Below are positions 38,135-48,702 of a DNA stretch of 64,000 nucleotides, piece after piece. Position 1 is the first letter of the stretch. Every line of letters starts with the position of its first letter. The notes beneath the pieces are model-generated. The model was given only the letters and a program-made list of their open reading frames with translations. It was not told the DNA's origin and made no database searches. The position numbers were made by a program, and so were the translations under genes. The stretch is from Oscillospiraceae bacterium (GTDB taxonomy: Bacteria; Bacillota; Clostridia; Oscillospirales; Oscillospiraceae): NCBI GenBank assembly GCA_015068155.1, contig SVLC01000001.1, positions 1 to 64,000 of the forward strand, written 5' to 3'.

Positions 38135-38195
38135 GGTTCTATAATAAATGTTGGGATCAGGCGATGAGCCTGACCCCAACATTTATTATAGAACC
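38135..38195. repeat. 61-nt near-perfect inverted repeat
   Basis: ggttctataataaatgttgggatcaggc-gatga-gcctgaccccaacatttattatagaacc, 28-bp stem with a single G-U/mismatch. Confidence 0.85.
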
Positions 38196-38267
38196 AAAAT
38201 CACTTTGAGACAGCACCCTTTTATTGGACCTTATTTTACAGCCTCTGCTTGTTATTTGGTTACTGGG

Positions 38268-39227
38268 TTATCCATGCAACAGTTTCTCGACCTCATCTGC
38301 AGAAGGCATTACTTTCAATGCGCCTTTTCGTGTGGTGATCATAGAAGCTGCTGCATTGGCAAACCGCAGCATTTCGTGGAGCTGCGCCTCTGTCAAGTTC
38401 TGCAAATCGTGTTCCAGCACATAATTCAGTACACAGGCACAGAATGTGTCGCCGGCACCAGTTGTTTCGATGGTATTTTTCTGCAGGAAAGGTGGTTCCT
38501 CCACCCGTAAATCACGGTAATAGGCGCGGCTGCCGGCAGGTCCCATAGACAGCAGGATCAGCGGAATACGATACGTATTCTGCAAATAGCGGATACCGGC
38601 ATCATAATCCGCCAGCCCGGTAAACCACTGGATCTCATTATCGGAGATCTTCAGAATATCGCACTGGGTCATGCCAAATGCGATCTGCTCCCTGGCTTCC
38701 TCCAGAGTATTCCATAGCGGAGGACGTAGGTTTGGGTCATAGGAAAGGATACAGCCCTGCTCCTTCGCAATCCGCAATGCCTTTTTCGTGGCTTCCCGGA
38801 TACCGGGATGGGTCATGGACAAAGATCCGAAATGGAAGATCTTCGAATCCGCAATCAGTTCTCCGTTCACTTCCTCAATACGGAGGTTCATGTCCGCACC
38901 GGGATCTCGATAGAAGGAGAAATCTCTATCTCCGCCGGGATATGTATGGACAAAGGCCAATGTGGTATGCACTTTTTCATCCAGCAGCAGATTGCGGGTA
39001 TCAATTCCCACCTCTTCTACTACGGATTTCAAATGTCTGCCCAGGAAATCGTCACCCACTTTACCAATGAAAGCAGTCTTTTTTCCCAGTTTAGCCAGCA
39101 TCGCCAGCACATTACAGGGGGCACCGCCGGGATTGGCCTCCATGAGATAATTTCCCTGATTGCTCAGGCCATTTTGTGTAAAATCAATGAGCAATTCGCC
39201 CAATGCGGTTACATCCAACTGCTTCAT
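38268..39227 (-). CDS. PfkB-family sugar kinase, probably fructokinase
   Basis: VTALGELLIDFTQNGLS, NPGGAPCNVLAMLAKLG, ETTGAGDTFCACVL. Confidence 0.88.
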   Translation of the reverse strand: MKQLDVTALGELLIDFTQNGLSNQGNYLMEANPGGAPCNVLAMLAKLGKKTAFIGKVGDDFLGRHLKSVVEEVGIDTRNLLLDEKVHTTLAFVHTYPGGDRDFSFYRDPGADMNLRIEEVNGELIADSKIFHFGSLSMTHPGIREATKKALRIAKEQGCILSYDPNLRPPLWNTLEEAREQIAFGMTQCDILKISDNEIQWFTGLADYDAGIRYLQNTYRIPLILLSMGPAGSRAYYRDLRVEEPPFLQKNTIETTGAGDTFCACVLNYVLEHDLQNLTEAQLHEMLRFANAAASMITTRKGALKVMPSADEVEKLLHG

Positions 39228-39231
39228 ATTC

Positions 39232-40719
39232 TCATTCCTCAAACAGATCATACTTGACGATGTCCATTTCCACCTGGCCATCGGTGCAGAAAGAAATGGC
39301 ATCCGCCACAAGGTCGGTCATCACCGTGGCAGTCATCACCTGCTCACCATCGTTTACAAACACTTCTGCGCTGAAACGGTCCAGAATGATCCGCAGTTTC
39401 AGCTCACCGTTGTTGGTATTCACCTGGGCCCGGCGCTGATTGATAAAAGCTCTGCGAGAACCGGAATACTTCCGGTCCAGCTTCAGCACAGACTCGTAGG
39501 GTTTAAAGCTAACAGAGGTGCGGAACTGTTCGTTCTGGGCAAACCACACAGAGAATTTGCGGAAGATTTTTTCTTTATCCTTGGGACGAACGGTGATTTC
39601 CATATCCACTGTACGGCCCTGGATGCCCTCCAGCACAGTTGTACCATCCAGCAGTACATTCTTGTACTCCACCTTATTGGACCGATACTGCTCCAATTCC
39701 CGGATGGGGCGCTGGTACAAACGGCCATTTTCAATGGTAATCTCTCTGGGCAGCGTCATCTGGCCGAACCAACCACGTTCCTTGGCTCCCTGCTGATCGC
39801 AGGTATCCCAGTTTTGCATCCAGCCGATCATAATGCGGCGTCCATCGGGCGCCAGTGTGGTCTGAGGCGCATAAAAGTCGATGCCGTAGTCCACCGACTG
39901 ATGATGGTCATATGTAAAGTGCTTTTTCGTTTCATCAACCTGACCGATCAGGCACAACGTACCGTTACCGTTGTGATACTCAAAGCCTTCCGGCAACATA
40001 TCCTGAGGGCTGCAAATCAGCACTTGCTTGCCATCCAGGGCGAAGAAATCGGGACACTCCCACATCCGGCCGAACCGATTGTTATTCTCAATCAGAATGC
40101 TCTCAAATTCCCAGGCAAAACCATCCTTGCTACGGTACTGCAAAATAGCGCCGCTGCGGTCAGCCCGGCAGGAGCCTACCACACAGCGATAAGTGCCGTC
40201 CTCGTCCTGCCAGATCTTCGGATCACGGAAATCGTTACGGCTCATGTCCTCAGGCAGATCCGCTACGTCAATAACGGGGTTCTTTTCGCACTTGCGATAA
40301 TTCAATCCATCGCCCACGGCGACACACTGGGTCTGAATATCCAGGCCATGATCGCCGCCTTCCTTGCGGACGCCGGTGTACATCAGCAGCTGCTTGCCAT
40401 CGGGCATGGTCAGCGCGGTACCGGAGAACACACCATAGGAATCGTAATCCTCATCCGGCGCCATAGCGCAGGGCAAGTATTCCCAGATCAGCATATCTTT
40501 ACTGACAGCGTGTCCCCAATGCATAGCATTCCATACAGTATCATAGGGGTTATTTTGATAGAACAGATGGAACTTACCATCGTAGAAAGAGAAGCCATTG
40601 GGGTCATTGGTCCAGCCCACACATGGTGTCAGGTGGAACTTGGGACGGCTGGTTTTGGGAATTTGGGTTTCCATTTCTTTTTCGTATGCTCTTGCGAACA
40701 ACAGTTTTTCATTGATCAT
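39232..40719 (-). CDS. GH32 sucrose-6-phosphate hydrolase/beta-fructosidase
   Basis: FHLTPCVGWTNDPNGFSFYDGKFHLFYQNNPYD, FRDPKIW, WECPDFF. Confidence 0.93.
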   Translation of the reverse strand: MINEKLLFARAYEKEMETQIPKTSRPKFHLTPCVGWTNDPNGFSFYDGKFHLFYQNNPYDTVWNAMHWGHAVSKDMLIWEYLPCAMAPDEDYDSYGVFSGTALTMPDGKQLLMYTGVRKEGGDHGLDIQTQCVAVGDGLNYRKCEKNPVIDVADLPEDMSRNDFRDPKIWQDEDGTYRCVVGSCRADRSGAILQYRSKDGFAWEFESILIENNNRFGRMWECPDFFALDGKQVLICSPQDMLPEGFEYHNGNGTLCLIGQVDETKKHFTYDHHQSVDYGIDFYAPQTTLAPDGRRIMIGWMQNWDTCDQQGAKERGWFGQMTLPREITIENGRLYQRPIRELEQYRSNKVEYKNVLLDGTTVLEGIQGRTVDMEITVRPKDKEKIFRKFSVWFAQNEQFRTSVSFKPYESVLKLDRKYSGSRRAFINQRRAQVNTNNGELKLRIILDRFSAEVFVNDGEQVMTATVMTDLVADAISFCTDGQVEMDIVKYDLFEE

Positions 40720-40737
40720 ATGCGTATCCTCACCAAA

Positions 40738-41391
40738 TCAATCTTCCATAGCTTTCCGTTTTTCTTCCAGGCGCTGTCGGTCTTCCTCCCGTAAATGCTG
40801 CGAAAACACGCCTGCGATTACAAAATCGCAAAGCCAACAAGCCAGAGCGGGCACAATGGACAGCGCCACCGGGCCGATTACAACCAATGCAGCGCCTGCC
40901 AGCAGAATCAGCAACACCAAAACCGCTTTCACCGGGTGCAGCACCATCAGCAGAAAACTCAACTTTAGTACATCCTTGGTGTTGCCGTCAAACCGCTCAG
41001 CATAGCAAAATAAATAGGCCATCCAGGTGGCTACCACAGCAATCAGCAGCATCATCAGCCAGTAGAGCTTGCCCAAAAACTGACCATTGATGGCCATGGT
41101 GCGGAACACCAGCACATCCACCGCCAGCAGCGCCAAAATTAGCAGCACCACAAACCAGCAAAGCGTAGAACGCTTGAAGTTTTCCCGGAATGCTTGAAAA
41201 AAAGTTTTCAGCAATCCACCCTCTTCCAATCGGATATAACGATGGATCACAGCAAACAACGCCGTCGTGGCTGCACCGACGGTAAAAACCGGTAAGCAGG
41301 CGGCTACCCACAGGATACTCAGACAAACACAATCAAAGATCTTGACGATCCATCGCATGATTGGATTGTTAATATCAAACAGCCATCCCAT
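40738..41391 (-). CDS. YesL-like (DUF624) membrane protein
   Basis: MGWLFDINNPIMRWIVKIFDCVCLSILWVAACLPVFTVGAATTALFAV. Confidence 0.8.
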   Translation of the reverse strand: MGWLFDINNPIMRWIVKIFDCVCLSILWVAACLPVFTVGAATTALFAVIHRYIRLEEGGLLKTFFQAFRENFKRSTLCWFVVLLILALLAVDVLVFRTMAINGQFLGKLYWLMMLLIAVVATWMAYLFCYAERFDGNTKDVLKLSFLLMVLHPVKAVLVLLILLAGAALVVIGPVALSIVPALACWLCDFVIAGVFSQHLREEDRQRLEEKRKAMED

Positions 41392-41415
41392 ATTGGCAAC
41401 CTCCCTTCTACTTCA

Positions 41416-43152
41416 TTATCGTGTATACTGCCGCAAGGATGTAAACAGCACGGCATTATTTTCTGCGAACAGCATGATAGGCTTGCCGCTGGCGCCATAA
41501 ATACGCACCGTTAGTGCTGCCATGCCGTCGATATAGAACACACCTACAGAGCCTTCCTGGATATAGGTAAAGCTATAGGTCTTTCCCTGCTCCAGGCTGA
41601 TCTCTGTTTCGGCGATCAGTGTTTCGCCCTCGTTAAACAAAAGCTGCAGTTTATTGTCACTGGGGCTGATCGAAATCATTTTATATTTATCGGTTTTTCC
41701 GTTATAGTCAAAAGCAAGGCCAAAAGAGCCGGTACCATCGAAGGTAAACTCGCCGGTGATCATAAAGCTCTCATAGCAGTTAAACGCCTGGGTGTAAGCA
41801 TAGCGGGAACCGGCTCGGATAAAGCTATGGCTCTCATGGAACAGAAGTTCTCTTCTTTTATTGAACTGTTCTGCCACACTGTCCACAGGCAGCAACACCA
41901 AGTCACCATTCTCCTTCTGTGCAATCTTCTGCACCACCAGATTGCCCGCCCATGCCGCAACATCCTGGGTAGAGGAAGCGGATTCTGAGCGACGGGCCCA
42001 TCCCACCATATAAGAATTCTCACCGTCCTCCACATGCTTGGCTGCGTAGAACAGTTTGCCTTCCAGTCGCTTAGGTTCCCCGTAAGGACCATAGCGATTC
42101 TCGGAAGATGCATACCAAAGCGTATCATCCTGGGCAGAATAGGTCACATACCAGGTGTCACCGATCCGGAAGGTATCGGTACACTCTAAATTCCAGAATT
42201 TTCCTACAGGATTGGTAAAAATGATACCATCATAGGTCACATTTTGCAAGTCCGCACTGACAGAATATTTGAGGATACGGGCAGTATTATTCTGCGATGC
42301 GGTAATGGTCATCGAAATGATACCCGTTTCGGGATCGTAGTAGGCCTGGGGATCGCGGAAGTCATTCTTCTGTCCCAGGGTAATGTCGGGCGTAATTTCC
42401 CAGCCCGCAAGCTTCTCGAAAGAAGTCAGATTGTCGCTGACCGCCACCATCACCTTTTCCTTATACTCCATGGCGCCGGAGCCATTGTGTCCGGTGTAGA
42501 AAAGATAATACTTATCCTCCACCTTTACCACAGAACCGGTGCCGATCCAGCTGTCCTGGCCGCCGGTACGGGAGGATTCCAGCACAGGCTCCTGTTGCTC
42601 TTCGTAGGTAATAAAGTCACGGGTGGTGGCCAAATAGATGGAGTGATTGAAAGAATCGCCGCCATCTTTCAGATAGTACATATAGTATACCCCATCCTCA
42701 TAATAGGGCATGGGATCGCCCACATAGGGCTGGCGGGTACCATCTTTTTGAGGCAGGAAAAAAGTCTGATAGCCATAGGCAGATTCCTGACTGCCGGGTG
42801 TCCGAAGAGAAGAAAAATCCATATCATCGGTAGGATACACGAAGCTGTCGCCGGTATCTTTATCCCAACCGGCATACAGCGTCATATCCGCCGTAATTTT
42901 GTCCTTCTCCACGTCCCATTTCCGGGTCAGGTTCGCATCCGTATACCAACCCAAAAATACATAGCCTTCCCTGACAGGATCTGCCGGCCGCTCTACCTTG
43001 CCGCCATGGCGGACAGTGATTGGCTCATACTTTTCGCTTCCCGAATAATTACCGTCGAAATGGACAGTGCAAGGGACCTGATTGCAGCCGCAGAGCAGAA
43101 TACTCAGCGACAGGCAAAACGCTACAACAAGCGCCAAAACTCTCTTTTCCAT
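41416..43152 (-). CDS. Secreted GH32-like lipoprotein with InlB/Listeria-Bacteroides-type repeat
   Basis: Lipobox LLCGC; VHFDGNYSGSEKYEPITVRHGGKVERPADPVREGYVFLGWYTDANLTRKWD; YVGDPMPYYEDGVYYMYYL; NDFRDPQAYYD. Confidence 0.8.
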   Translation of the reverse strand: MEKRVLALVVAFCLSLSILLCGCNQVPCTVHFDGNYSGSEKYEPITVRHGGKVERPADPVREGYVFLGWYTDANLTRKWDVEKDKITADMTLYAGWDKDTGDSFVYPTDDMDFSSLRTPGSQESAYGYQTFFLPQKDGTRQPYVGDPMPYYEDGVYYMYYLKDGGDSFNHSIYLATTRDFITYEEQQEPVLESSRTGGQDSWIGTGSVVKVEDKYYLFYTGHNGSGAMEYKEKVMVAVSDNLTSFEKLAGWEITPDITLGQKNDFRDPQAYYDPETGIISMTITASQNNTARILKYSVSADLQNVTYDGIIFTNPVGKFWNLECTDTFRIGDTWYVTYSAQDDTLWYASSENRYGPYGEPKRLEGKLFYAAKHVEDGENSYMVGWARRSESASSTQDVAAWAGNLVVQKIAQKENGDLVLLPVDSVAEQFNKRRELLFHESHSFIRAGSRYAYTQAFNCYESFMITGEFTFDGTGSFGLAFDYNGKTDKYKMISISPSDNKLQLLFNEGETLIAETEISLEQGKTYSFTYIQEGSVGVFYIDGMAALTVRIYGASGKPIMLFAENNAVLFTSLRQYTR

Positions 43153-43223
43153 AATTGCCTCCTTTAGGGGTAATTGCACTTGCAGAGGGGATGTCAAACG
43201 GCATCCCCTCTGCGAATGAGAAC

Positions 43224-45059
43224 TTACTGAACCTTGCTCTGATAGATCTTGATGCTAACAAATTCGATGGTCACTTCGCCCAGGGCTGCAGTGGCCTCGG
43301 AACCAAACTGGAACAGCATTTCGAAGTTCATATCGGTCACCAGGGTATCCGTGGTGGTGAAGGTGAAGGTCTTCTCCTCGGTGGTGATGTCCATGCCCTC
43401 GGACAGTCTGGGGTCCCAGCTGCCCATGGGGTTCAGGAAGAAGCCGCAGGAAATGTTCTTGCTGGCCTTCACGGTGATCTCGATGGTGTAGTAGCTGTCA
43501 GCTTCCAGCACCAGAGGGTTGTCGCCGAAGCCGCAAACCAGCTTGTTGTGCCAGTCGGTCTTGCCGCCCTGGTCGATACGGTAGAACAGCTTGCCGTTCT
43601 CCATCCAGATGGTGCCAACGCCCAGATCATTGTCCTCATCGGTGCCGTTGAAGGTGAACCAGGGGAAGTTGGGGTTGGTGGCGTTGGCGGTATTGTTACC
43701 GAAGGCCATGAAAGCGTAGATGTTCTTGTTGGTTTCCTTGTCGCCTTCCATCTTGCCGAAGGCAACGTTGTCAATGGTGATCACATTGTTGGTAACGCCT
43801 GCATTGGGGTTGCCGATCTGCATGCGGATCACGGGGTCAGCAACAGTCTTCTCAGCGGTGAAGACATGGGTAATGGTGATGGTCTCGCCAGCAGGAACAT
43901 CCAGGCCGAAGAACTTGGCACGATTCTCATGTGCCGTGCTGCCGCTTTCCACCAGCAGCTCGCCCTGCTGACCGTTGGTAGCAGTAATGTCGAAGCGGAT
44001 GAAGTACTTCTGGCCCTCTTCAATGCTGTTTTCGGGCAGAGGCATATTGATCTTGGTGCTCCAAACGCCACCGCTGGTCTGGTAAGCGTCGATGGTAACC
44101 TTAGCAGCGCCATTGTCGGCAGCAGCGGAGGCAGAGGCGCCGTCACCGGCGTCAACGGTCAGAGCGTTGTCGATGCCGTTGGCAAAATCGTTGCTGTAAA
44201 CGGGCACTTCCACTTCGGTGCCGGTAATCTCATAGATCTCGATCTTGTCGATGGTAACGGTGAAGTTTTCGGGAGTGGTATCAGCGGCATTGTCGGGATT
44301 GGGGGTGATCTTACCCAGGTTGATCATCAGCTCAGTGCTGCCTTCAGCGCCAACAGTGAAGTTGATTTCCAGAGGCTTGATGGTCTCGTCGATGACCATA
44401 TTCCAAGCACCACCGAAGGTGGCCCAGCCCTCAGCATTTTCATCACGGGCAATAACGTGTGCGTAGGTCTTGGCGGTGGACTTGGCCCAAACCTTGACCT
44501 TGTAGTCAGCAGCCTTCACAGCCAAACCGGCCAGGAACAGCTTGATCTGATCATCGCGCTCGCCGGGATTTGTGATATCAAAGACGAAAGCGCCCTGCTT
44601 CATTTCGCCGGTGGCTGCAACACCCTCAGCAATGTAGGCAGCCCAGCCCTTGGCATCCACAGCGTGGTCACCGGTGAAGTCAAATTCCTTATACAGGACA
44701 GCCTCGGCGGTCTTCTTGGTGACAGTCAGAGTAGCATACTCGGAAACGGACTCACCGTTCTTGTCAGTAACGGTGTAGGTCAGCTCATAGGTACCGGCCT
44801 TCTCGGGAGTAGCCTTGCCGTTCTTGAAGGTCAGAACAGGGGTGGACTCCACAGCGATCATAGCGGTCAGATCACCGTCTTCTGCATCAGAAGCGGCAAC
44901 GCCGGCCAGAACGTCGATCTCCGTACCTGCCTGCACAGTCAGGTCCTTAACGCCAGTGATGGTGGGCTTGTTGTTGACGGTTTCGTTGCCGCAAGCTGCC
45001 AGAGCCAGGAACATAGACAGCGACAGCAGCAAGCACAGTACTTTGCGCATTTTTTTCAT
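43224..45059 (-). CDS. Extracellular carbohydrate-binding-like lipoprotein with Ig-like N-terminal domain
   Basis: Lipobox ALAACG; ITGVKDLTVQAGTEIDVLAGVAASDAEDGDLTAMI bacterial Ig-like; beta-rich remainder. Confidence 0.6.
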   Translation of the reverse strand: MKKMRKVLCLLLSLSMFLALAACGNETVNNKPTITGVKDLTVQAGTEIDVLAGVAASDAEDGDLTAMIAVESTPVLTFKNGKATPEKAGTYELTYTVTDKNGESVSEYATLTVTKKTAEAVLYKEFDFTGDHAVDAKGWAAYIAEGVAATGEMKQGAFVFDITNPGERDDQIKLFLAGLAVKAADYKVKVWAKSTAKTYAHVIARDENAEGWATFGGAWNMVIDETIKPLEINFTVGAEGSTELMINLGKITPNPDNAADTTPENFTVTIDKIEIYEITGTEVEVPVYSNDFANGIDNALTVDAGDGASASAAADNGAAKVTIDAYQTSGGVWSTKINMPLPENSIEEGQKYFIRFDITATNGQQGELLVESGSTAHENRAKFFGLDVPAGETITITHVFTAEKTVADPVIRMQIGNPNAGVTNNVITIDNVAFGKMEGDKETNKNIYAFMAFGNNTANATNPNFPWFTFNGTDEDNDLGVGTIWMENGKLFYRIDQGGKTDWHNKLVCGFGDNPLVLEADSYYTIEITVKASKNISCGFFLNPMGSWDPRLSEGMDITTEEKTFTFTTTDTLVTDMNFEMLFQFGSEATAALGEVTIEFVSIKIYQSKVQ

Positions 45060-45077
45060 ATTTGTTTCCTCCTAATA

Positions 45078-46760
45078 TCAATTATTTGCCAGGTATCTGT
45101 CGTAGGCATCCTGGTAAACTTTCTTGATGTCCGGCAACTTGATCTTGCCGTTCAGATCATTCTGGAAGGCCTCCCACTGAGCATCGGTAACGCCGCCCTT
45201 CATGAGCCAGTTGATCAGATTTGTGCGGATGTAGTCATTGAGGTTGGTTTCATAACTGCCCAGGGTGTTCAGTTCATCCAGCGTGAACTGCAGGTTGGGA
45301 CAGGGCTTGACTCCTGCGGGAACAAAGGGAGTAGCGCAAGCCTTCAGCCGCTCCAGGCGCAGCTTTGCGCGGGGCTCCATGTTGACCACGTTTTCCCATG
45401 CGTAATCAGACAGGTAAATGATACCAAAGGGTGCATTCTGCAGACGCAGTTCGTCGGTAGTCATGCCCTCGGGGATGGGCTTCTGCACCAGCATGCCGTT
45501 GGCATCCCGTTCCTCTTCGTAAACCACACCGATGGGGCCGTAGTTGATCTGTGCAGAGATTTCGGGAGCATAGTAGCGATCGAAGTAAGCCAGCAGGACT
45601 TCCACGTTGGCGCAGTCACTGAAGAAAATCAATTCGCCGGTGCCCACTTCGGGGTTATTGGAGACGCAAACAGTCTGGTCACCGTTGGGGCCGATCAGGG
45701 GGTTGCAGATAATGTAGTTTTCGGGATGAGAAACCACGGTCTCGCTCTCCCACCAGTAGAAAGCGCCATAGGTTTCCATGCCCTTGCCGTTGGCCAGGAA
45801 ATTATCCTGGGACTGCTCGAAGGAAACGGGGTCGATCAAACGGTTAGTCACCCAGTTTGCAATAAAGTTGGTGGCTTCCTTGAAGCGCTCGTCCTGTACC
45901 GTGTAGGTAACCTTGCCGTCCACGATCACTCTGTGTTCCAGGTTGTCGTTCAGGCCGAACATGCCATACAGATCGCACTGATTGCCCTGCCAGTTGTTGT
46001 AAACAAAGTTCAGAGGACGCTCGTCGGCAACATTGCCATTGCCGTTCATGTCATGGTCGCGGAAGTAGATCAGCATCTGCTCCATCTGTGCGGCGGTCAT
46101 GTTGATGCCGTCCTTCAGGTCATCAGCGGTCAGGCCGGTAACGGCACCGGCATTGATAGCCTCCAGAGCCCAGGCCTTGTTCAGGAAAAGCAGGTTGGGG
46201 TTCTGCAGCAGACCCATCTCCTCAATACGGGGCAGGGAGTAAATCTTGCCATCTTCCACGTTGATCAGCTGGGCATGGATATCGGGGCGCTCTTCCAGGA
46301 TCTTGGCGAAGTTGGGCATGTACTCCAGGTAATCGCTGATGGCCACCAGCACGCCACGCTTGGCATACTTGATGATCTCACCTGCGCTCATACCTGCATG
46401 GTAAATAGCATCGGGACGGTCGTTCTTGTTGCTGAAAATCAGGTTCTTCTGCTGAGTGTATACGGATTCGGAAACGTTCTCCCAGTTCACATTCACGTTG
46501 GTGCTGGCAAAAAGATCCTGCATGATCTTCATGTCATTGTAATCCAACGCAGATGCGTTCTTGGAAGAATAGACAGTGAAAGACAATTCCTGTGCACCCT
46601 GCGCATTGAGGATAGGCGCATTGGCGTCGGTCCACTGGAAGCCATAGTCAGCTACCAGCTTTTCAACACCCAGGTCATCCTTCTTGTTGCCGCCCTTGTT
46701 ACAGGCCGCCAGAGACAGCACCATAGCCAGCAGCAAAATGACGGAAATCATTTTTTTCAT
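45078..46760 (-). CDS. ABC transporter substrate-binding lipoprotein (LipO-like)
   Basis: MKKMISVILLLAMVLSLAACNKGGNKKD; large SBP adjacent to permeases. Confidence 0.85.
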   Translation of the reverse strand: MKKMISVILLLAMVLSLAACNKGGNKKDDLGVEKLVADYGFQWTDANAPILNAQGAQELSFTVYSSKNASALDYNDMKIMQDLFASTNVNVNWENVSESVYTQQKNLIFSNKNDRPDAIYHAGMSAGEIIKYAKRGVLVAISDYLEYMPNFAKILEERPDIHAQLINVEDGKIYSLPRIEEMGLLQNPNLLFLNKAWALEAINAGAVTGLTADDLKDGINMTAAQMEQMLIYFRDHDMNGNGNVADERPLNFVYNNWQGNQCDLYGMFGLNDNLEHRVIVDGKVTYTVQDERFKEATNFIANWVTNRLIDPVSFEQSQDNFLANGKGMETYGAFYWWESETVVSHPENYIICNPLIGPNGDQTVCVSNNPEVGTGELIFFSDCANVEVLLAYFDRYYAPEISAQINYGPIGVVYEEERDANGMLVQKPIPEGMTTDELRLQNAPFGIIYLSDYAWENVVNMEPRAKLRLERLKACATPFVPAGVKPCPNLQFTLDELNTLGSYETNLNDYIRTNLINWLMKGGVTDAQWEAFQNDLNGKIKLPDIKKVYQDAYDRYLANN

Positions 46761-46793
46761 TAACTTTTCCTCCTAATATATTCTTGCCTGGCA

Positions 46794-47711
46794 TTACTCT
46801 TTCAGAGAACCGATCATAACGCCCTGCTTAAAATACTTTTGTACAAAGGGATACAGCATCAGCACCGGCAGGCTGGATACGATCACAGACACGTATTTCA
46901 GCTGATTGGCCAGGCGGTACTGTTCCAAAATGGTCTCGCCACTTCCTCCGGTGGTGTTTTCTGCCGCAAGCAGGATCTCCTTCAGTACCAACTGCAGGGG
47001 ATACATGGTCTCTTCCTGCAGGAAGATCATGGCGTTGAAGTAACTGTTCCACTGCCCCACTGCATAGTACAGTGCCATAACCGCAATGATTGCCTTGGCC
47101 AAAGGAATGACCACCAGGAAGAAGGTTTGGAAATGGTTTGCACCGTCAATGGTAGCCGCTTCAATAAGGCCGCCCGGCACACTGGACGCAAAGAACGTCT
47201 TTGTCATGAACAGATTCCATACCGACAAGATCGCCGGCAGGATCACCGCCCATGGGGAATTGATCAGGCCCAGGGTGCTCATAACATTGTAAAACGGGAT
47301 CAAACCGCCGCCGAAGAACATGGGAATGATAAAATAGATCATCCAGAATTTCTTACCGGGCAGGGTTTTGCGGCTCAGTGCCCAACCTGCAGGAATCGTA
47401 ACCACCAAAGACAGCACCACGGTGACAACCGTATAAATAATGGTGTTGAAATAGCCCGTCCATACATCGGTGCGTTCCAGGATCTTTGCGTAACCATCAA
47501 AGTTAATGCCCACCGGATAGAGGACAACCTTGCCCGCCAGAACCGCGTCGGGATCGGAAATGGAGGCGATGATGATAAAATACACGGGGTAAAGAATAAT
47601 CAGTGCCAACAAACCCAAGACGATATAGGTAATAATATAGAATACCTTGTCGCCCAGGGAATCTTTGACGATGTTGCCGGACTTTTTCGGAAGTTTCAAT
47701 TTATCAGACAT
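46794..47711 (-). CDS. ABC transporter permease (LplC/YtcP-like, CUT1)
   Basis: EAATIDGANHFQTFFLVVIPLAKA EAA loop. Confidence 0.88.
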   Translation of the reverse strand: MSDKLKLPKKSGNIVKDSLGDKVFYIITYIVLGLLALIILYPVYFIIIASISDPDAVLAGKVVLYPVGINFDGYAKILERTDVWTGYFNTIIYTVVTVVLSLVVTIPAGWALSRKTLPGKKFWMIYFIIPMFFGGGLIPFYNVMSTLGLINSPWAVILPAILSVWNLFMTKTFFASSVPGGLIEAATIDGANHFQTFFLVVIPLAKAIIAVMALYYAVGQWNSYFNAMIFLQEETMYPLQLVLKEILLAAENTTGGSGETILEQYRLANQLKYVSVIVSSLPVLMLYPFVQKYFKQGVMIGSLKE

Positions 47712-47724
47712 AATGTAAACCCCC

Positions 47725-48702
47725 TTACCACAGCGAGTTCTCGGAGAACTTCTTGGAGGTGGTGTTGGCAATGATCAGCAGCACCACGTTGACAACAGAG
47801 TTAAACAAACCAATAGCCGTTGCATAGCCCTGGTCCGGCACGCCGGTAAGACCCTTCTTATACACATAAGTAGCGATCAGTTCGCTGACGGTCAGGTTGC
47901 CGTCGGACTGCATCAGCAACGCCTTTTCGTAACCGACACCCATCAGGCCGCCAATGGACATAATCAGCATCACGCTGATCATCGGCATGATGGCGGGCAG
48001 GTCAATATGGATCATACGCTGCCAGCGGGAAGCACCGTCCAAAATAGCGGCTTCATGCTGCTGGGGATCCACATTGGACAGCGCCGCAATGTAAATGATG
48101 GCGCTCCAGCCGAAATCCTGCCAGTTACTGGAAAGAATGTACAGGGGGCGGAAAGCTGTAGGCTCCAGGAAGTAGGAAAAACGTTCCCATCCCAGGCTTT
48201 CCGCAATATTGTTAATGAGTCCATAGCGGCCAAAGAACAGCTGCAGCATACCAACCAAAACCACCAGAGAAATAAAGTGGGGAGCCGTGAAGATGGTCTG
48301 CAGCACCTTGGAAGTCCGCTTGCCCTTCAAGGTGTTGATCATCAGCGCAATGATGATAGGAAGTGGGAAACCGATCAAGAAGCCTTCAATACACAGCAGG
48401 AATGTATTCTTCATCAATGTCCAGAATTGGACATCAGAGAAGAATCTGTTGAAGTTCTCAAATCCCACCCAAATAGTGTACTCTGAGAAGATATCGTCAC
48501 CAGGCATATAGTCCTGGAAGGCAATCAGGACACCATAGATCGGCAGATAGTTAAATAAAAATACAACAATGATTGCTGGCAGAAGCATCAGAAAGAAAGG
48601 GAAATTCTTCCAAAATGCTTTCGTCTTCCCTTTCCGGTTGCTCTTTAAAGCATTTTCCGGCGGTTCGCATACTTCTGCGATAACCTGAGTCTCTTTTTCC
48701 AT
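47725..48702 (-). CDS. ABC transporter permease (LplB-like, CUT1)
   Basis: EAAILDGASRWQRMIHIDLPAIMPM EAA loop. Confidence 0.88.
   Translation of the reverse strand: MEKETQVIAEVCEPPENALKSNRKGKTKAFWKNFPFFLMLLPAIIVVFLFNYLPIYGVLIAFQDYMPGDDIFSEYTIWVGFENFNRFFSDVQFWTLMKNTFLLCIEGFLIGFPLPIIIALMINTLKGKRTSKVLQTIFTAPHFISLVVLVGMLQLFFGRYGLINNIAESLGWERFSYFLEPTAFRPLYILSSNWQDFGWSAIIYIAALSNVDPQQHEAAILDGASRWQRMIHIDLPAIMPMISVMLIMSIGGLMGVGYEKALLMQSDGNLTVSELIATYVYKKGLTGVPDQGYATAIGLFNSVVNVVLLIIANTTSKKFSENSLW

Noticed and set aside
43155-46763. 1202-aa plus-strand ORF
   Set aside because: Antisense of two lipoprotein genes that have signal peptides and lipoboxes on the minus strand.
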